DNA of 64,000 bases from NCBI RefSeq assembly GCF_900109045.1, contig NZ_FNYL01000002.1:372001-436000 (forward strand). The letters are read 5' to 3'. Source of the DNA: Dyadobacter sp. SG02. Lineage in GTDB: Bacteria; Bacteroidota; Bacteroidia; Cytophagales; Spirosomataceae. The position numbers and the translations under genes were made by a program. A model generated the notes under the pieces. The model worked only from the letters and a program-made list of their open reading frames with translations. It was not told the origin of the DNA and did not search any database. Below are positions 16,652-24,658 of the stretch, in pieces. Each line of letters begins with the position of its first letter. Positions within the stretch are counted from its first letter, which is position 1.

Positions 16652-19263
16652 ACAAGACAGACCACTCTCCGCCCTCGTCGGCCGATAAGCTGCTGCAACG
16701 GCTCCTGGCCCCGCATTTGCTGGAAACGATCCTGGGTGACCTGCACGAGGATTTTGCGTATAACGTGAAGCGTCTGGGTGAAAAGCGGGCCCGTCTGCTG
16801 TACTGGCGCCAGGCGCTGGGTTTTGTTAAACCAAGATATATCCGGCGCAACCGGTCACAATATCCATCCACCCCCTTAATCGTCCCGGGTATGCTGATTA
16901 ACTATTTCAAAATCGCTTTCAGGAACCTGCTTCGCCACAAGCTTTACGGTTTTATTAATGTAGGCGGCCTCGGGTTAAGTCTGTTTTGCGCTTTGCTGAT
17001 CGGTTTCTGGGTCCGCGACGAGCTGAGCTACGACCGGTTCCACCGCGACCCCGAAAGGATTTATCGCATTGTCAAGGACTTTGTAACTATCGACGGCAGC
17101 CGTACGCCCGATGCGACCACGCCGTCCGCTTTGGGGGCCGCATTACAAAAGGATATTCCCGAAATTGAATCCGTGACCCGGATCTTCCCCGGATGGAACC
17201 AAAAATTCCTGATCCGGCAGCCCGACGCCCAGTTCTACGAAGAAGGCGTGTACCGTGTGGACGACAGCTTTTTCGATGTGTTCACATTTCCGTTTGTTGC
17301 CGGAAACAAGCAATCCGCATTTCCGTCGCCGAAGTCGGTAGTACTGACCGAAACAATGGCGCGCAAGTATTTCGGCCCGGAAAACCCGGTTGGTAAGCGG
17401 TTAAACCTGCGCATCGACGGCGGCGACTTTATCGTGACGGGCGTGCTGAAAGATGTGCCGGGCAACTCCCATTTTCATTTCGATTTCCTGATCCCATTGC
17501 GTCGCGCGGATACAAGCCCGGATATGAACCCCGATACCGACTGGGCATCGTATACCTTCTATACTTACGCGAAGCTGAAACCCAATACCAGTACCGACGC
17601 ATTCACGGCTAAATTGCGCTCGCTGGTAAGGAAATATCAACCCGAGAACCGGAATATCTTTTATGTGCAGGCATTAACCGACATTCACCTGAATTCCAAA
17701 CTGAAATGGGAGCTCGGCCAAAACAGCGACAACTCTTATGTCAGGATACTTTCGTTCATCGGGCTTTTTATCCTCGTGATCGCAGGTATCAATTACGTGA
17801 ACCTCGCTACCGCACGCTCGTCGCAACGCGCACGGGAGGTGGGCGTACGCAAGGCCGCGGGCGCATTCAGGCGTTCGCTCATGGTGCAGTTCCTGGGGGA
17901 GTCGATGGTCGTATCCATTTTAGCGGCCGTACTGGCGATCGGGGCGCTTGCCTTGTCGCTGCCTTATTTCAGTGACGTGCTCGAAAAGGAACTTACGGTA
18001 TGGAACCGTCCCGGACTGCAAAACTGCCTGGTGGCGCTGGCGATTGCGGCGGTAACCGGACTGCTGGCGGGCCTTTACCCCGCTTTGTTCCTGTCGTCGT
18101 TCCAGCCCGCGCAGGTATTGAAAAGCCAGAAAATACCCGGCGCCCGTCTGTCATGGCTCCGGCAGGGACTGGTTACATTCCAGTTTTGGGCCTCGGTGTT
18201 GCTGATGATCGGGTCCATTGTGGTGACGAGGCAAATCAATTTTTTAAAAACCGCGCCGCTCGGGTTTGACAAAGAACAGATCATTACATTACCGAATATA
18301 GGCGGCCTGAAAAACCTGGACGCGCTCCGGGGCGAGCTGCTGGGCTTGAAGGACGTGGTAAAAGTAGGCGCGTCGTCCGGCGTCTTCGGCGAGTCGAACC
18401 AGGCGAACGGGATGGCGAAAAAAGGCGCGGATCAGGCAGTTGTGATTAATTTCATGGTCGTAGACAACGATTTCCTGCAAACGCTCGATGTGCGCGTCAA
18501 GCAAGGTCGCCTGTTTTCAGCCGGTTTTCCCTCCGATTCCACGGCCTCGTTGCTCATCAATGAAACCGCGGCCCGGCAATTGGACCTGCACCAGCCGTTA
18601 GGTACGGTGGTCGATACGGACCTGATGGGAGATTACCGGACGGTGGTCGGTGTCGTCAAAGACTTCCATTTTACATCCCTGCACAATAGTATCAAGCCAT
18701 TTGCCTTCGTGGTCGGTTCTCAAAACCTGAGCAATCTTTTTATCAAGGTACGGGGAAACGATATGAAAGCGTCCCTGGCCGAAATTGAGCGGAAATGGAA
18801 AGAGCTCGTACCGCAACGCCCGTTTACCTACTTTTTCCTGGACGAAAACTTCGCCGCCCTGCATCGTTCCGACGAGCTCTTTCAGCGTGTAGTTTCGGGC
18901 CTGACGATCATGGCACTTTGCATTTCCGGCCTGGGACTGTTCGCACTGGCTAGTTTTACCACCGAAAGACGCACGAAAGAAATCGGCGTCAGGAAAGTAA
19001 TGGGCGCATCCGTGGGCGGCATTGTGCTGCTCCTGCTCGGCGATTTCCTGAAACTGGTGCTGATTGCCGTCGTGATCGCATGTCCCGTTGCCTGGTATAT
19101 AATGAACTACTGGCTCCAAAATTTCGCCTATAAAATCGACATGGAATGGTGGTTCTTCGCACTCGCGGGTGCGCTGTCCGTCATGATTGCGTTTTCTACC
19201 GTGTGCCTGCAAAGCATTAAAGCGGCTTTGATGAACCCGGTGAAATCGCTGCGCAGCGAGTAG
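16648..19263 (+). CDS. FtsX/MacB-like ABC permease, tandem paralogue
   Basis: This 871-residue protein has the same layout as the preceding one. It shows the prefix domain (LLQRLLAPHLLETILGDLHEDFAYNVKRLG), a first helix near 90-115, two MacB-like periplasmic domains and two FtsX blocks, and ends in NPVKSLRSE. Its ATG overlaps the upstream stop as ATGA. The two proteins share the prefix and the FtsX motifs closely but differ in the periplasmic domains, as expected for an old tandem duplication. They may act as a heterodimer. Substrate unknown. Confidence 0.9.
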   Translation: MNKTDHSPPSSADKLLQRLLAPHLLETILGDLHEDFAYNVKRLGEKRARLLYWRQALGFVKPRYIRRNRSQYPSTPLIVPGMLINYFKIAFRNLLRHKLYGFINVGGLGLSLFCALLIGFWVRDELSYDRFHRDPERIYRIVKDFVTIDGSRTPDATTPSALGAALQKDIPEIESVTRIFPGWNQKFLIRQPDAQFYEEGVYRVDDSFFDVFTFPFVAGNKQSAFPSPKSVVLTETMARKYFGPENPVGKRLNLRIDGGDFIVTGVLKDVPGNSHFHFDFLIPLRRADTSPDMNPDTDWASYTFYTYAKLKPNTSTDAFTAKLRSLVRKYQPENRNIFYVQALTDIHLNSKLKWELGQNSDNSYVRILSFIGLFILVIAGINYVNLATARSSQRAREVGVRKAAGAFRRSLMVQFLGESMVVSILAAVLAIGALALSLPYFSDVLEKELTVWNRPGLQNCLVALAIAAVTGLLAGLYPALFLSSFQPAQVLKSQKIPGARLSWLRQGLVTFQFWASVLLMIGSIVVTRQINFLKTAPLGFDKEQIITLPNIGGLKNLDALRGELLGLKDVVKVGASSGVFGESNQANGMAKKGADQAVVINFMVVDNDFLQTLDVRVKQGRLFSAGFPSDSTASLLINETAARQLDLHQPLGTVVDTDLMGDYRTVVGVVKDFHFTSLHNSIKPFAFVVGSQNLSNLFIKVRGNDMKASLAEIERKWKELVPQRPFTYFFLDENFAALHRSDELFQRVVSGLTIMALCISGLGLFALASFTTERRTKEIGVRKVMGASVGGIVLLLLGDFLKLVLIAVVIACPVAWYIMNYWLQNFAYKIDMEWWFFALAGALSVMIAFSTVCLQSIKAALMNPVKSLRSE

Positions 19264-19277
19264 GAGGGCCGGGCCAG

Positions 19278-20216
19278 CTATTTGCCGGTATCGGGGATTT
19301 TGGCCCCTTTGGTCAGGTCCCATTTCCGGTGATAGCTCTTGCCCGACCGGGCCGTAACCCATATCAGCCCCAGCTCCTGTCCTGGGTTATTGATCCCCGA
19401 AACCAGCATTTGGCCCCAATCCCGGACCGGGTCTTTCAATTTCCACCAGCCAGATGCATTGCTGCCGTTCATACCGTCTTCGTCGGCCGGGTAGCCGATC
19501 TGAAATGCGCAGGCGGTAGGCGCAAAGCGGTTAGCCCAGGCTGTAAATCCCTTGTTCAAATCTTCGATGGTGGCCTCGGAAGCATGGTCGACGAAGATCA
19601 GGTCGCCTTTGCCGCGGTAGGTAGGGGGCATGAAGTCGGGACTGTAATGCCGGATAAACATGCGGTAGCGCGGGTTATGCGATTTGATCCGCTCGTCCCA
19701 GGATTTCGCCGCCTCGTCGGTCGCTTTTTCGTAATATTCGAGGTCTATCCCCACACCTGCAATGCAAGCGTGCTGTTTAAATTTGCCCAGCCATCGGTCA
19801 ATCTCTTCCGGAATGTCCGTGCCCGCTTTTTTGGAGGGGAAAATTTCGAGGAAAACTTGTACGCCGAGCTTGTCCATATAGCTCAGGTACGCCTCGTGCC
19901 CGGCGTCGGTAAGGCCTTTGTGGGAAGGAATAAGCCCCGTCATATCGCCCACGGCCCAGGTCGACCAAGGTTTTGAACCCGGGAAACGGTTGTTGACATT
20001 AAAAATCACCTGCGCCAGCGCTTCTTTCGGCAGGTTGATAAACTTCCCGATTTTAATGTCGAGTGCGGTAATCCCGTCGCCCGCGCTGATGCGCGAGGGC
20101 TGCCATGCGCCTGTCCATGTGTACGACGCGCTTGCGGGCGTGGGTGGCGTACGCAAGGCGGAAGTCAATGTAACGGCCAGAAGCAGGCCGGCCATGAAAA
20201 GCAGGTATTTGTTCAT
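19278..20216 (-). CDS. Secreted protein, possible TIM-barrel hydrolase, unrecognised
   Basis: The 312-residue protein has a signal peptide (MNKYLLFMAGLLLAVTLTSA). The middle reads YLSYMDKLGVQVFLEIFPSK and then CIAGVGIDLEYYEKATDE, with an acidic motif at a strand end like those in GH18-type or other TIM-barrel glycosidases, though not a canonical DxxDxDxE. Later segments (MFIRHYSPDFMPP, DLIFVDHASEA, ACAFQIGYPADEDG) also look like barrel strands. It is the last gene of the operon with the ThuA/FGE and GH9 proteins, 40 bp after the former. A carbohydrate-active role is inferred from fold clues and context only. Confidence 0.6.
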   Translation of the reverse strand: MNKYLLFMAGLLLAVTLTSALRTPPTPASASYTWTGAWQPSRISAGDGITALDIKIGKFINLPKEALAQVIFNVNNRFPGSKPWSTWAVGDMTGLIPSHKGLTDAGHEAYLSYMDKLGVQVFLEIFPSKKAGTDIPEEIDRWLGKFKQHACIAGVGIDLEYYEKATDEAAKSWDERIKSHNPRYRMFIRHYSPDFMPPTYRGKGDLIFVDHASEATIEDLNKGFTAWANRFAPTACAFQIGYPADEDGMNGSNASGWWKLKDPVRDWGQMLVSGINNPGQELGLIWVTARSGKSYHRKWDLTKGAKIPDTGK

Positions 20217-20256
20217 TTGTAAAAGGTTTAGGTGAGTATGTTGTATTTCAAATCAT

Positions 20257-21873
20257 TCAATCTGCCGCGATTCTGAAACCCCTGTTGAAGTTGCTGCTCG
20301 ACGGCGGTACTACATTGCGGTAACTAATGCGGCAATTCGGTGCGGGCACCGACCAGGCACCGCCGCGGTACACTTTGTAAGTACCATTCGCCGGTCCGGC
20401 AGGGTTCTGCGCAGGGCTTGCGGCGTAATAGGCAGCATCGTACCAGTCGCTCACCCATTCCCACACATTTCCCGTCATATCAAAGAGGCCCAGTTCGTTC
20501 GGTTTCCTGGTGGCGACAGGCCTGGTGCCGTAACCCGTTGCCACATACCACCCGACAGAATCGATCGTAGCGGCCCCGCTGAATGCGGTACCATGGCTTT
20601 GCGCGCCGCCTGCGGCTGCGAACTCCCACTCGGCCTCGGTGGGCAGGCGGTAATGCCGGCCGGTTTGTTCGCTGAGCCAATGGCAATAGACTACGCAATC
20701 GTCCCAGCTGACATTCACCACCGGATGGTTTTCGTGCCAGCCCCAGCCGGGCAAATCGGGCATCGCGCGATGGGTAGCATTACAGAACACGCGCCATTGG
20801 GCCACGGAGGTCTCGGTTTTGGCAATGCTGAAATTTTTCAGGGTAATGCTGTGCACGGGCGCTTCGTCCTTTCCATTGCCGTCACTTCCCATCCGGAATG
20901 TCCCGCCGGGAACGTCCACCAGCTCCGGGTAATCGCCAGGGCGAAGCGTGGGCAGGGTTTTGCGGGAAATGCCTTCTTTTCGCTTGCCAAGCCAGAACAA
21001 TGCATTGGCGATCATATTGTTCTGCATGAAATCGGACAGGCCTTTGTCGCCGTGGCCTATGTTCATGTTAGTCGCATTGTTTTGGCTATCCGTCCAAACC
21101 ACTGGCGGATCGCCGGGTTTGAGCTGGCCGGCGAGCCACAGCAGGCCGTCGGCGATCATCTTGTTCTGGTCCTGGTTGGAAAGCACCTTGTTGCCGTGCC
21201 CCATATTGAGGTAGAGCATTTTGTAGCGGGTATTCGTCCAGACTACCGGCGTATCGCCCATTTCGAGATAGGTTTTTACGCCCAGCGGATAGACCTCCGG
21301 CGCCAGCGAAACCAATACCTTCACATTTTTGTCCATCCGCGGGCTTGGTTTCCATTGGTACCATTCCGTAACCGGCGCGTCGTACGTGGCGGGCAACCGC
21401 TTCGTTACCGGATGCGACTGGTCCTCCACCACGACCTTCGCAGCCATAGGCGGCCAGTTGTTGCTGTGAAACACGGGTCCGCCCAGGAAATCCCTGAACC
21501 AGGTCCATTTAGAGCTTCGATCGTTGTAGCCCGCCACATGAAAACCCAGCCAGGCGCCGCCGTTATGGATGTATTTTTCAAATGCGGCACGTTGCGCGTC
21601 CGTGACGGGCGAGTCGTTGAGCCACACGATTACCTGGTAGTTGCTCAAAAAGCGGTCGTTCAAATGGTCCCAGTCGGAAGTAGCGTCGAAGGTGAACTGG
21701 TGCTGGGAGGCGAGCAGTTTGAAATAATACAATGCATCCCGTGCAAACAGCACGTGGTCCATTTCCACTTTTTCGGAATAGAATGCCAGCACCTTGAATT
21801 TCGGCTGCTGCGCAAACGCGAGGCTGCTCATCCACAGGGTAATGACCAGCGTCAGGAGGTTTCGTTTGCTCAT
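20257..21873 (-). CDS. Secreted ThuA-like plus FGE-sulfatase-domain protein
   Basis: The ATG at 21873 gives a signal peptide (MSKRNLLTLVITLWMSSLAFAQ). Residues 25-250 form a ThuA-like domain (class-I amidotransferase-like fold; GGAWLGFHVAGYN, LGGPVFHSNNWPP). A segment like its last 40 residues (209-249) is present again at 257-297. Residues about 310-538 are an FGE-sulfatase/SUMF1 domain (DVPGGTFRMGSDG, LPTEAEWEFAAAGG, GNVWEWVSDWYD, RGGAWSVP). Only one Cys (NCRISYRN) is seen where true formylglycine-generating enzymes use a pair, so sulfatase maturation is doubtful. It lies 4 bp after the GH9 gene and is probably periplasmic, with a role in sugar processing or binding. Confidence 0.85.
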   Translation of the reverse strand: MSKRNLLTLVITLWMSSLAFAQQPKFKVLAFYSEKVEMDHVLFARDALYYFKLLASQHQFTFDATSDWDHLNDRFLSNYQVIVWLNDSPVTDAQRAAFEKYIHNGGAWLGFHVAGYNDRSSKWTWFRDFLGGPVFHSNNWPPMAAKVVVEDQSHPVTKRLPATYDAPVTEWYQWKPSPRMDKNVKVLVSLAPEVYPLGVKTYLEMGDTPVVWTNTRYKMLYLNMGHGNKVLSNQDQNKMIADGLLWLAGQLKPGDPPVVWTDSQNNATNMNIGHGDKGLSDFMQNNMIANALFWLGKRKEGISRKTLPTLRPGDYPELVDVPGGTFRMGSDGNGKDEAPVHSITLKNFSIAKTETSVAQWRVFCNATHRAMPDLPGWGWHENHPVVNVSWDDCVVYCHWLSEQTGRHYRLPTEAEWEFAAAGGAQSHGTAFSGAATIDSVGWYVATGYGTRPVATRKPNELGLFDMTGNVWEWVSDWYDAAYYAASPAQNPAGPANGTYKVYRGGAWSVPAPNCRISYRNVVPPSSSNFNRGFRIAAD

Positions 21874-21877
21874 ATTG

Positions 21878-23656
21878 CTAGTCCTGGGCCATGGTAGTGA
21901 CGGCGATGAGGAACCATGCGGCATGCGGTATCCATTGCTCGGTCCAGCGCCATTCGTTGCCGTTGTCGTGCGGTTTGTAATCGATCCCGCTGCCGTCGGC
22001 GTTTCCGTCTTTACCGGTAACGCCGTTCGAAATGCCGCCGCGCTCCGAGCCGTGCCCGTACATGGACTTCATATAAGGCATATTGTTGCGCCCGAAACCA
22101 TACATGAAGCAGGCCTCGTAGGGATTACCGCCCAGTATCCACGAAAGCTGCCGCCCCGCGTAGGCCATGAGCTTCTCGCTGGTACCAAGCCCGCCTTTCA
22201 CCGGGTACACCTGCCTGCCGCCGAGCAATGCGGCCGAAGCCAGGGAGGCCAGCCGGGCGTTTTCGCCCTGCCACCACCAGCCGCTCTCGTTTTCGTGCGG
22301 GATAAAGAAGCCGTTCTTAACCGTCCCGTTCATCAAAAACGATTGCCGGGCATAGCCGAAAGGGTTAGCCACTTCGTCGGTGACGCGCAAGTTGTAATCC
22401 AGTGCTTTTTTGACGGTTATGAACGCCCCGTTTCGGAACGCCAGGTTTCCTTCGGCTTCCATGTACCGGCAAAGTGCTACGATGGGAAGCCCGGCGTCGG
22501 AGGCGTGCCAGAACGGGCGGTTGGCATCGTTGGCAATAAAGTAGCCGGCGGGTGTCATTCGTTTTTCGAGGTTTTTGGCGCGTTTACGGGCCTCGTCGCG
22601 GTACTCGTTCTCGCCGGTCGCCAGCCAGAGCTCCGTGGCGCCCATTAATGCACAGTAATCGTCGAGGATGTTTTCTTTGCCGTCGTCGCAGTATTTGAGG
22701 TTATTGACCTGCAAATGCGCGAATGCCCGTTTGGCAGCGGCCAGGTATTGTGCCGAGGTGAACGCGCCATCCATTTTCCATCGCGAAATGCGGGCGAGCG
22801 CGGCAATGCCCATGCCGCCGCCTTCGCGGTAGGCGCACTGGTACTTGTCGGTCGTGACGCTGTTGGCATTCAGACCTACCACGCGACGGGCTTTGGGATC
22901 GGGGTTGAAATAGCTGAAAATGGTCATGTAAAAGTAGCCTTCCTCCGAGAGCGACCGCACAATGTAATCGGCGCCGTATAATGCTTCCCGTTTCATGGAA
23001 TCCAGTACATTCAGCTCGGTCAGCAGCCCGGGAATGCGCTCGGCGGCGTTGGTCATGGCCCAGGTGCAAAGCGGGATCTGTTGCTGCGACATGAAATTGG
23101 CATAGGCCAGATGCGAGAAATACTTGCTGATATCGCCCGAAGCATCGTCCCAGCCGCCGCGCAGGTCGACGGTCTTTTCGCTTCCGTAAAGCATTACGTG
23201 CTCGTCGGCGAGCAACTCTTCGGGCTTGTCGGCGCGCTGTTTATTGTAGTAATGGATCACCGACGGGATGAGCAGTTTAGCGAGAGCATTGTCGGTGATC
23301 TGGAATTCATCGGAGGTAATGGTCGTCCCTTTCACATTCAAAACGACCTGGTACCGACCGCTTTTATTGAAGCGCGAAAAATCGATGCGGCGGTAAATGC
23401 GGCCTGGAAACCATTCTGCAACCTGTTCCGGTTTGCCCGGTTTTTCTGAAAACACTTTCAGTTGCGTGCGCACATCGACCAGGAAGAATGCCGAAACGCT
23501 GTCCAGTTCGCCTACGTCCGAGGCGATGATAGCGCCCTTGGCCCCGCGGGCATCGAACCCGACCTGGTTGACATGGATAATGATTTTGGCAAATGCATGG
23601 GTAGTAAGGGCGATAGCAAGCAGAAAGGGCGCCAGCAGGGCTCTTGTTCGTTTCAT
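21878..23656 (-). CDS. Secreted glycoside hydrolase family 9-like enzyme
   Basis: The 592-residue protein has a signal peptide, an N-terminal Ig-like CelD_N domain (about 22-125; INVQVGFD-type start IIIHVNQVGFDARG) and a GH9 (alpha/alpha)6-barrel. The motif DLRGGWDDASGDISKYFSHLA carries the catalytic-base Asp pair. The C-terminal segment EWRWTEQWIPHAAWFL is where GH9 has its general acid Glu. GH9 covers endoglucanases, beta-glucosidases and exo-beta-glucosaminidases. Divergent linkage to an amino-sugar PTS operon favours the glucosaminidase type, which is an inference. It is the first gene of a three-gene operon. Confidence 0.8.
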   Translation of the reverse strand: MKRTRALLAPFLLAIALTTHAFAKIIIHVNQVGFDARGAKGAIIASDVGELDSVSAFFLVDVRTQLKVFSEKPGKPEQVAEWFPGRIYRRIDFSRFNKSGRYQVVLNVKGTTITSDEFQITDNALAKLLIPSVIHYYNKQRADKPEELLADEHVMLYGSEKTVDLRGGWDDASGDISKYFSHLAYANFMSQQQIPLCTWAMTNAAERIPGLLTELNVLDSMKREALYGADYIVRSLSEEGYFYMTIFSYFNPDPKARRVVGLNANSVTTDKYQCAYREGGGMGIAALARISRWKMDGAFTSAQYLAAAKRAFAHLQVNNLKYCDDGKENILDDYCALMGATELWLATGENEYRDEARKRAKNLEKRMTPAGYFIANDANRPFWHASDAGLPIVALCRYMEAEGNLAFRNGAFITVKKALDYNLRVTDEVANPFGYARQSFLMNGTVKNGFFIPHENESGWWWQGENARLASLASAALLGGRQVYPVKGGLGTSEKLMAYAGRQLSWILGGNPYEACFMYGFGRNNMPYMKSMYGHGSERGGISNGVTGKDGNADGSGIDYKPHDNGNEWRWTEQWIPHAAWFLIAVTTMAQD

Positions 23657-23663
23657 GGGTTGA

Positions 23664-23749
23664 GGTTTAGGATGAGGTCTTTTGCGAAATTATTGAAATG
23701 TTAAGGTAAAAAAAATCTGTATAAGGTCTTTTGAGGATAATCCTAAACC
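23664..23749. promoter_or_regulatory. Inverted and direct repeats between the divergent GH9 and PTS operons
   Basis: GGTTTAGGAT (23664-23673) has its exact reverse complement ATCCTAAACC at 23740-23749. Just inside each arm is the 10-mer AGGTCTTTTG in direct orientation (23675-23684 and 23724-23733). Both fall in the 119-bp gap between the two start codons, so one regulator could control both operons, perhaps by looping. No regulator gene is adjacent. Confidence 0.6.
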
Positions 23750-23757
23750 TATTTTAA
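23731..23757 (+). promoter_or_regulatory. Possible promoter of the PTS operon
   Basis: TTG at 23731-23733 (within TTTTG) and TATTTTAA at 23750-23757, 16 bp apart, loosely fit the Bacteroidota pattern TTTG/TAnnTTTG. They flank the right arm of the inverted repeat (23740-23749), so a repressor there would block transcription. The match is weak. Confidence 0.3.
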
Positions 23758-23775
23758 CATATACTTATCAAATTC

Positions 23776-24195
23776 ATGCGAAAATTTCTGATCGCGACCC
23801 ACGGTACGTTTGCCGGGGGAATCCGGAGCTCTCTGGAAATGATTATCGGCCCGCAGGAGCATATTCACCTCATTCAGGCGTATGCGGAGGAAAACAAAGG
23901 ACTGGAAGATGAGCTGGAAACAGTGCTCGCCGGTTTGTCGGACGACGACGAACTGGTCGTTTTTACGGACCTGCTCGGTGGAAGCGTCACCAACCAGGTG
24001 CTTCGCTACGCGTTGAAAGAAAATGTACATATCGTGTCGGGCATCAACCTGCCGCTGCTCGTGGAGGTGCTCATGGCCGACCCGGAGGAGCCTGTAAAAG
24101 GAGTGATCGCCCATGCGATACAGGCTGCCAGAGACCAGATGGTTTATGTAAATGATCTTGTAACCTCCCAGCAACCCGACGATTTCAATGATTAA
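23776..24195 (+). CDS. PTS mannose-family EIIA component
   Basis: The 139-residue protein is a mannose/fructose/sorbose-type EIIA. It opens MRKFLIATHGTFAGGIRSSLEMI, where His9 is the expected phospho-acceptor, and continues with VVFTDLLGGSVTNQVLRY and VSGINLPLLVEVLM, both family signatures. It accepts phosphate from HPr and passes it to EIIB in the cytoplasm. It is the first gene of a six-gene operon and overlaps the EIIB gene by 8 bp. It is a single-domain protein, unlike the ManX fusion of E. coli. Confidence 0.93.
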   Translation: MRKFLIATHGTFAGGIRSSLEMIIGPQEHIHLIQAYAEENKGLEDELETVLAGLSDDDELVVFTDLLGGSVTNQVLRYALKENVHIVSGINLPLLVEVLMADPEEPVKGVIAHAIQAARDQMVYVNDLVTSQQPDDFND

Positions 24196-24658
24196 GCTCT
24201 TACGGATCGACGACCGGCTGGTGCACGGTCAGGTGGCATTGACGTGGACGCCCGCCGTGGGTGCGGAATGCCTGGTGGTAGCCAACGACAAGGTCGCCAA
24301 GGATGATTTTCTAAAAATGACGATGAACCTCGCCAAACCGGCGAATGCGAAGCTGCTGATCAAATCGATCGCGGATACCGTCACTTTTTTATCCGACGAA
24401 CGCGCGAAACCGATGAAAATACTGGTGCTGGTCAACTCCGTGCAGGATGCGGCCGCGCTCGCCCATGCATTGCCGGAGGTACGCAGCATCAATTTCGGTG
24501 GTATCCGGGCGCGGGAAGGGGCGAGGGCCATTTCCAAAGCCTTTACCGTCACCGATGCCGAGGTAGCCCTCATCCGCGACCTGCTCGCAAAGGGCATCGA
24601 ACTGGAAGTACGGCAAGTACCTACCGACGAACCACGGTCCATCGAAACACTGCTCTGA
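24188..24658 (+). CDS. PTS mannose-family EIIB component
   Basis: The 156-residue protein starts MIKLLRIDDRLVHGQVALTW, the hallmark of mannose-family EIIB; His13 in RLVHGQ is the phosphorylation site. The segments INFGGIRAREGAR and GIELEVRQVPTDE are also typical. It receives phosphate from EIIA and gives it to the incoming sugar bound by EIIC-EIID. The gene overlaps EIIA by 8 bp and its stop overlaps the EIIC-EIID start by one base (TGATG), so translation is probably coupled. Confidence 0.93.
   Translation: MIKLLRIDDRLVHGQVALTWTPAVGAECLVVANDKVAKDDFLKMTMNLAKPANAKLLIKSIADTVTFLSDERAKPMKILVLVNSVQDAAALAHALPEVRSINFGGIRAREGARAISKAFTVTDAEVALIRDLLAKGIELEVRQVPTDEPRSIETLL

Noticed and set aside
20257-21873. 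Calling the FGE domain a formylglycine-generating sulfatase activator
   Set aside because: Only one Cys is seen in the C-terminal active-site region and no sulfatase gene is nearby.
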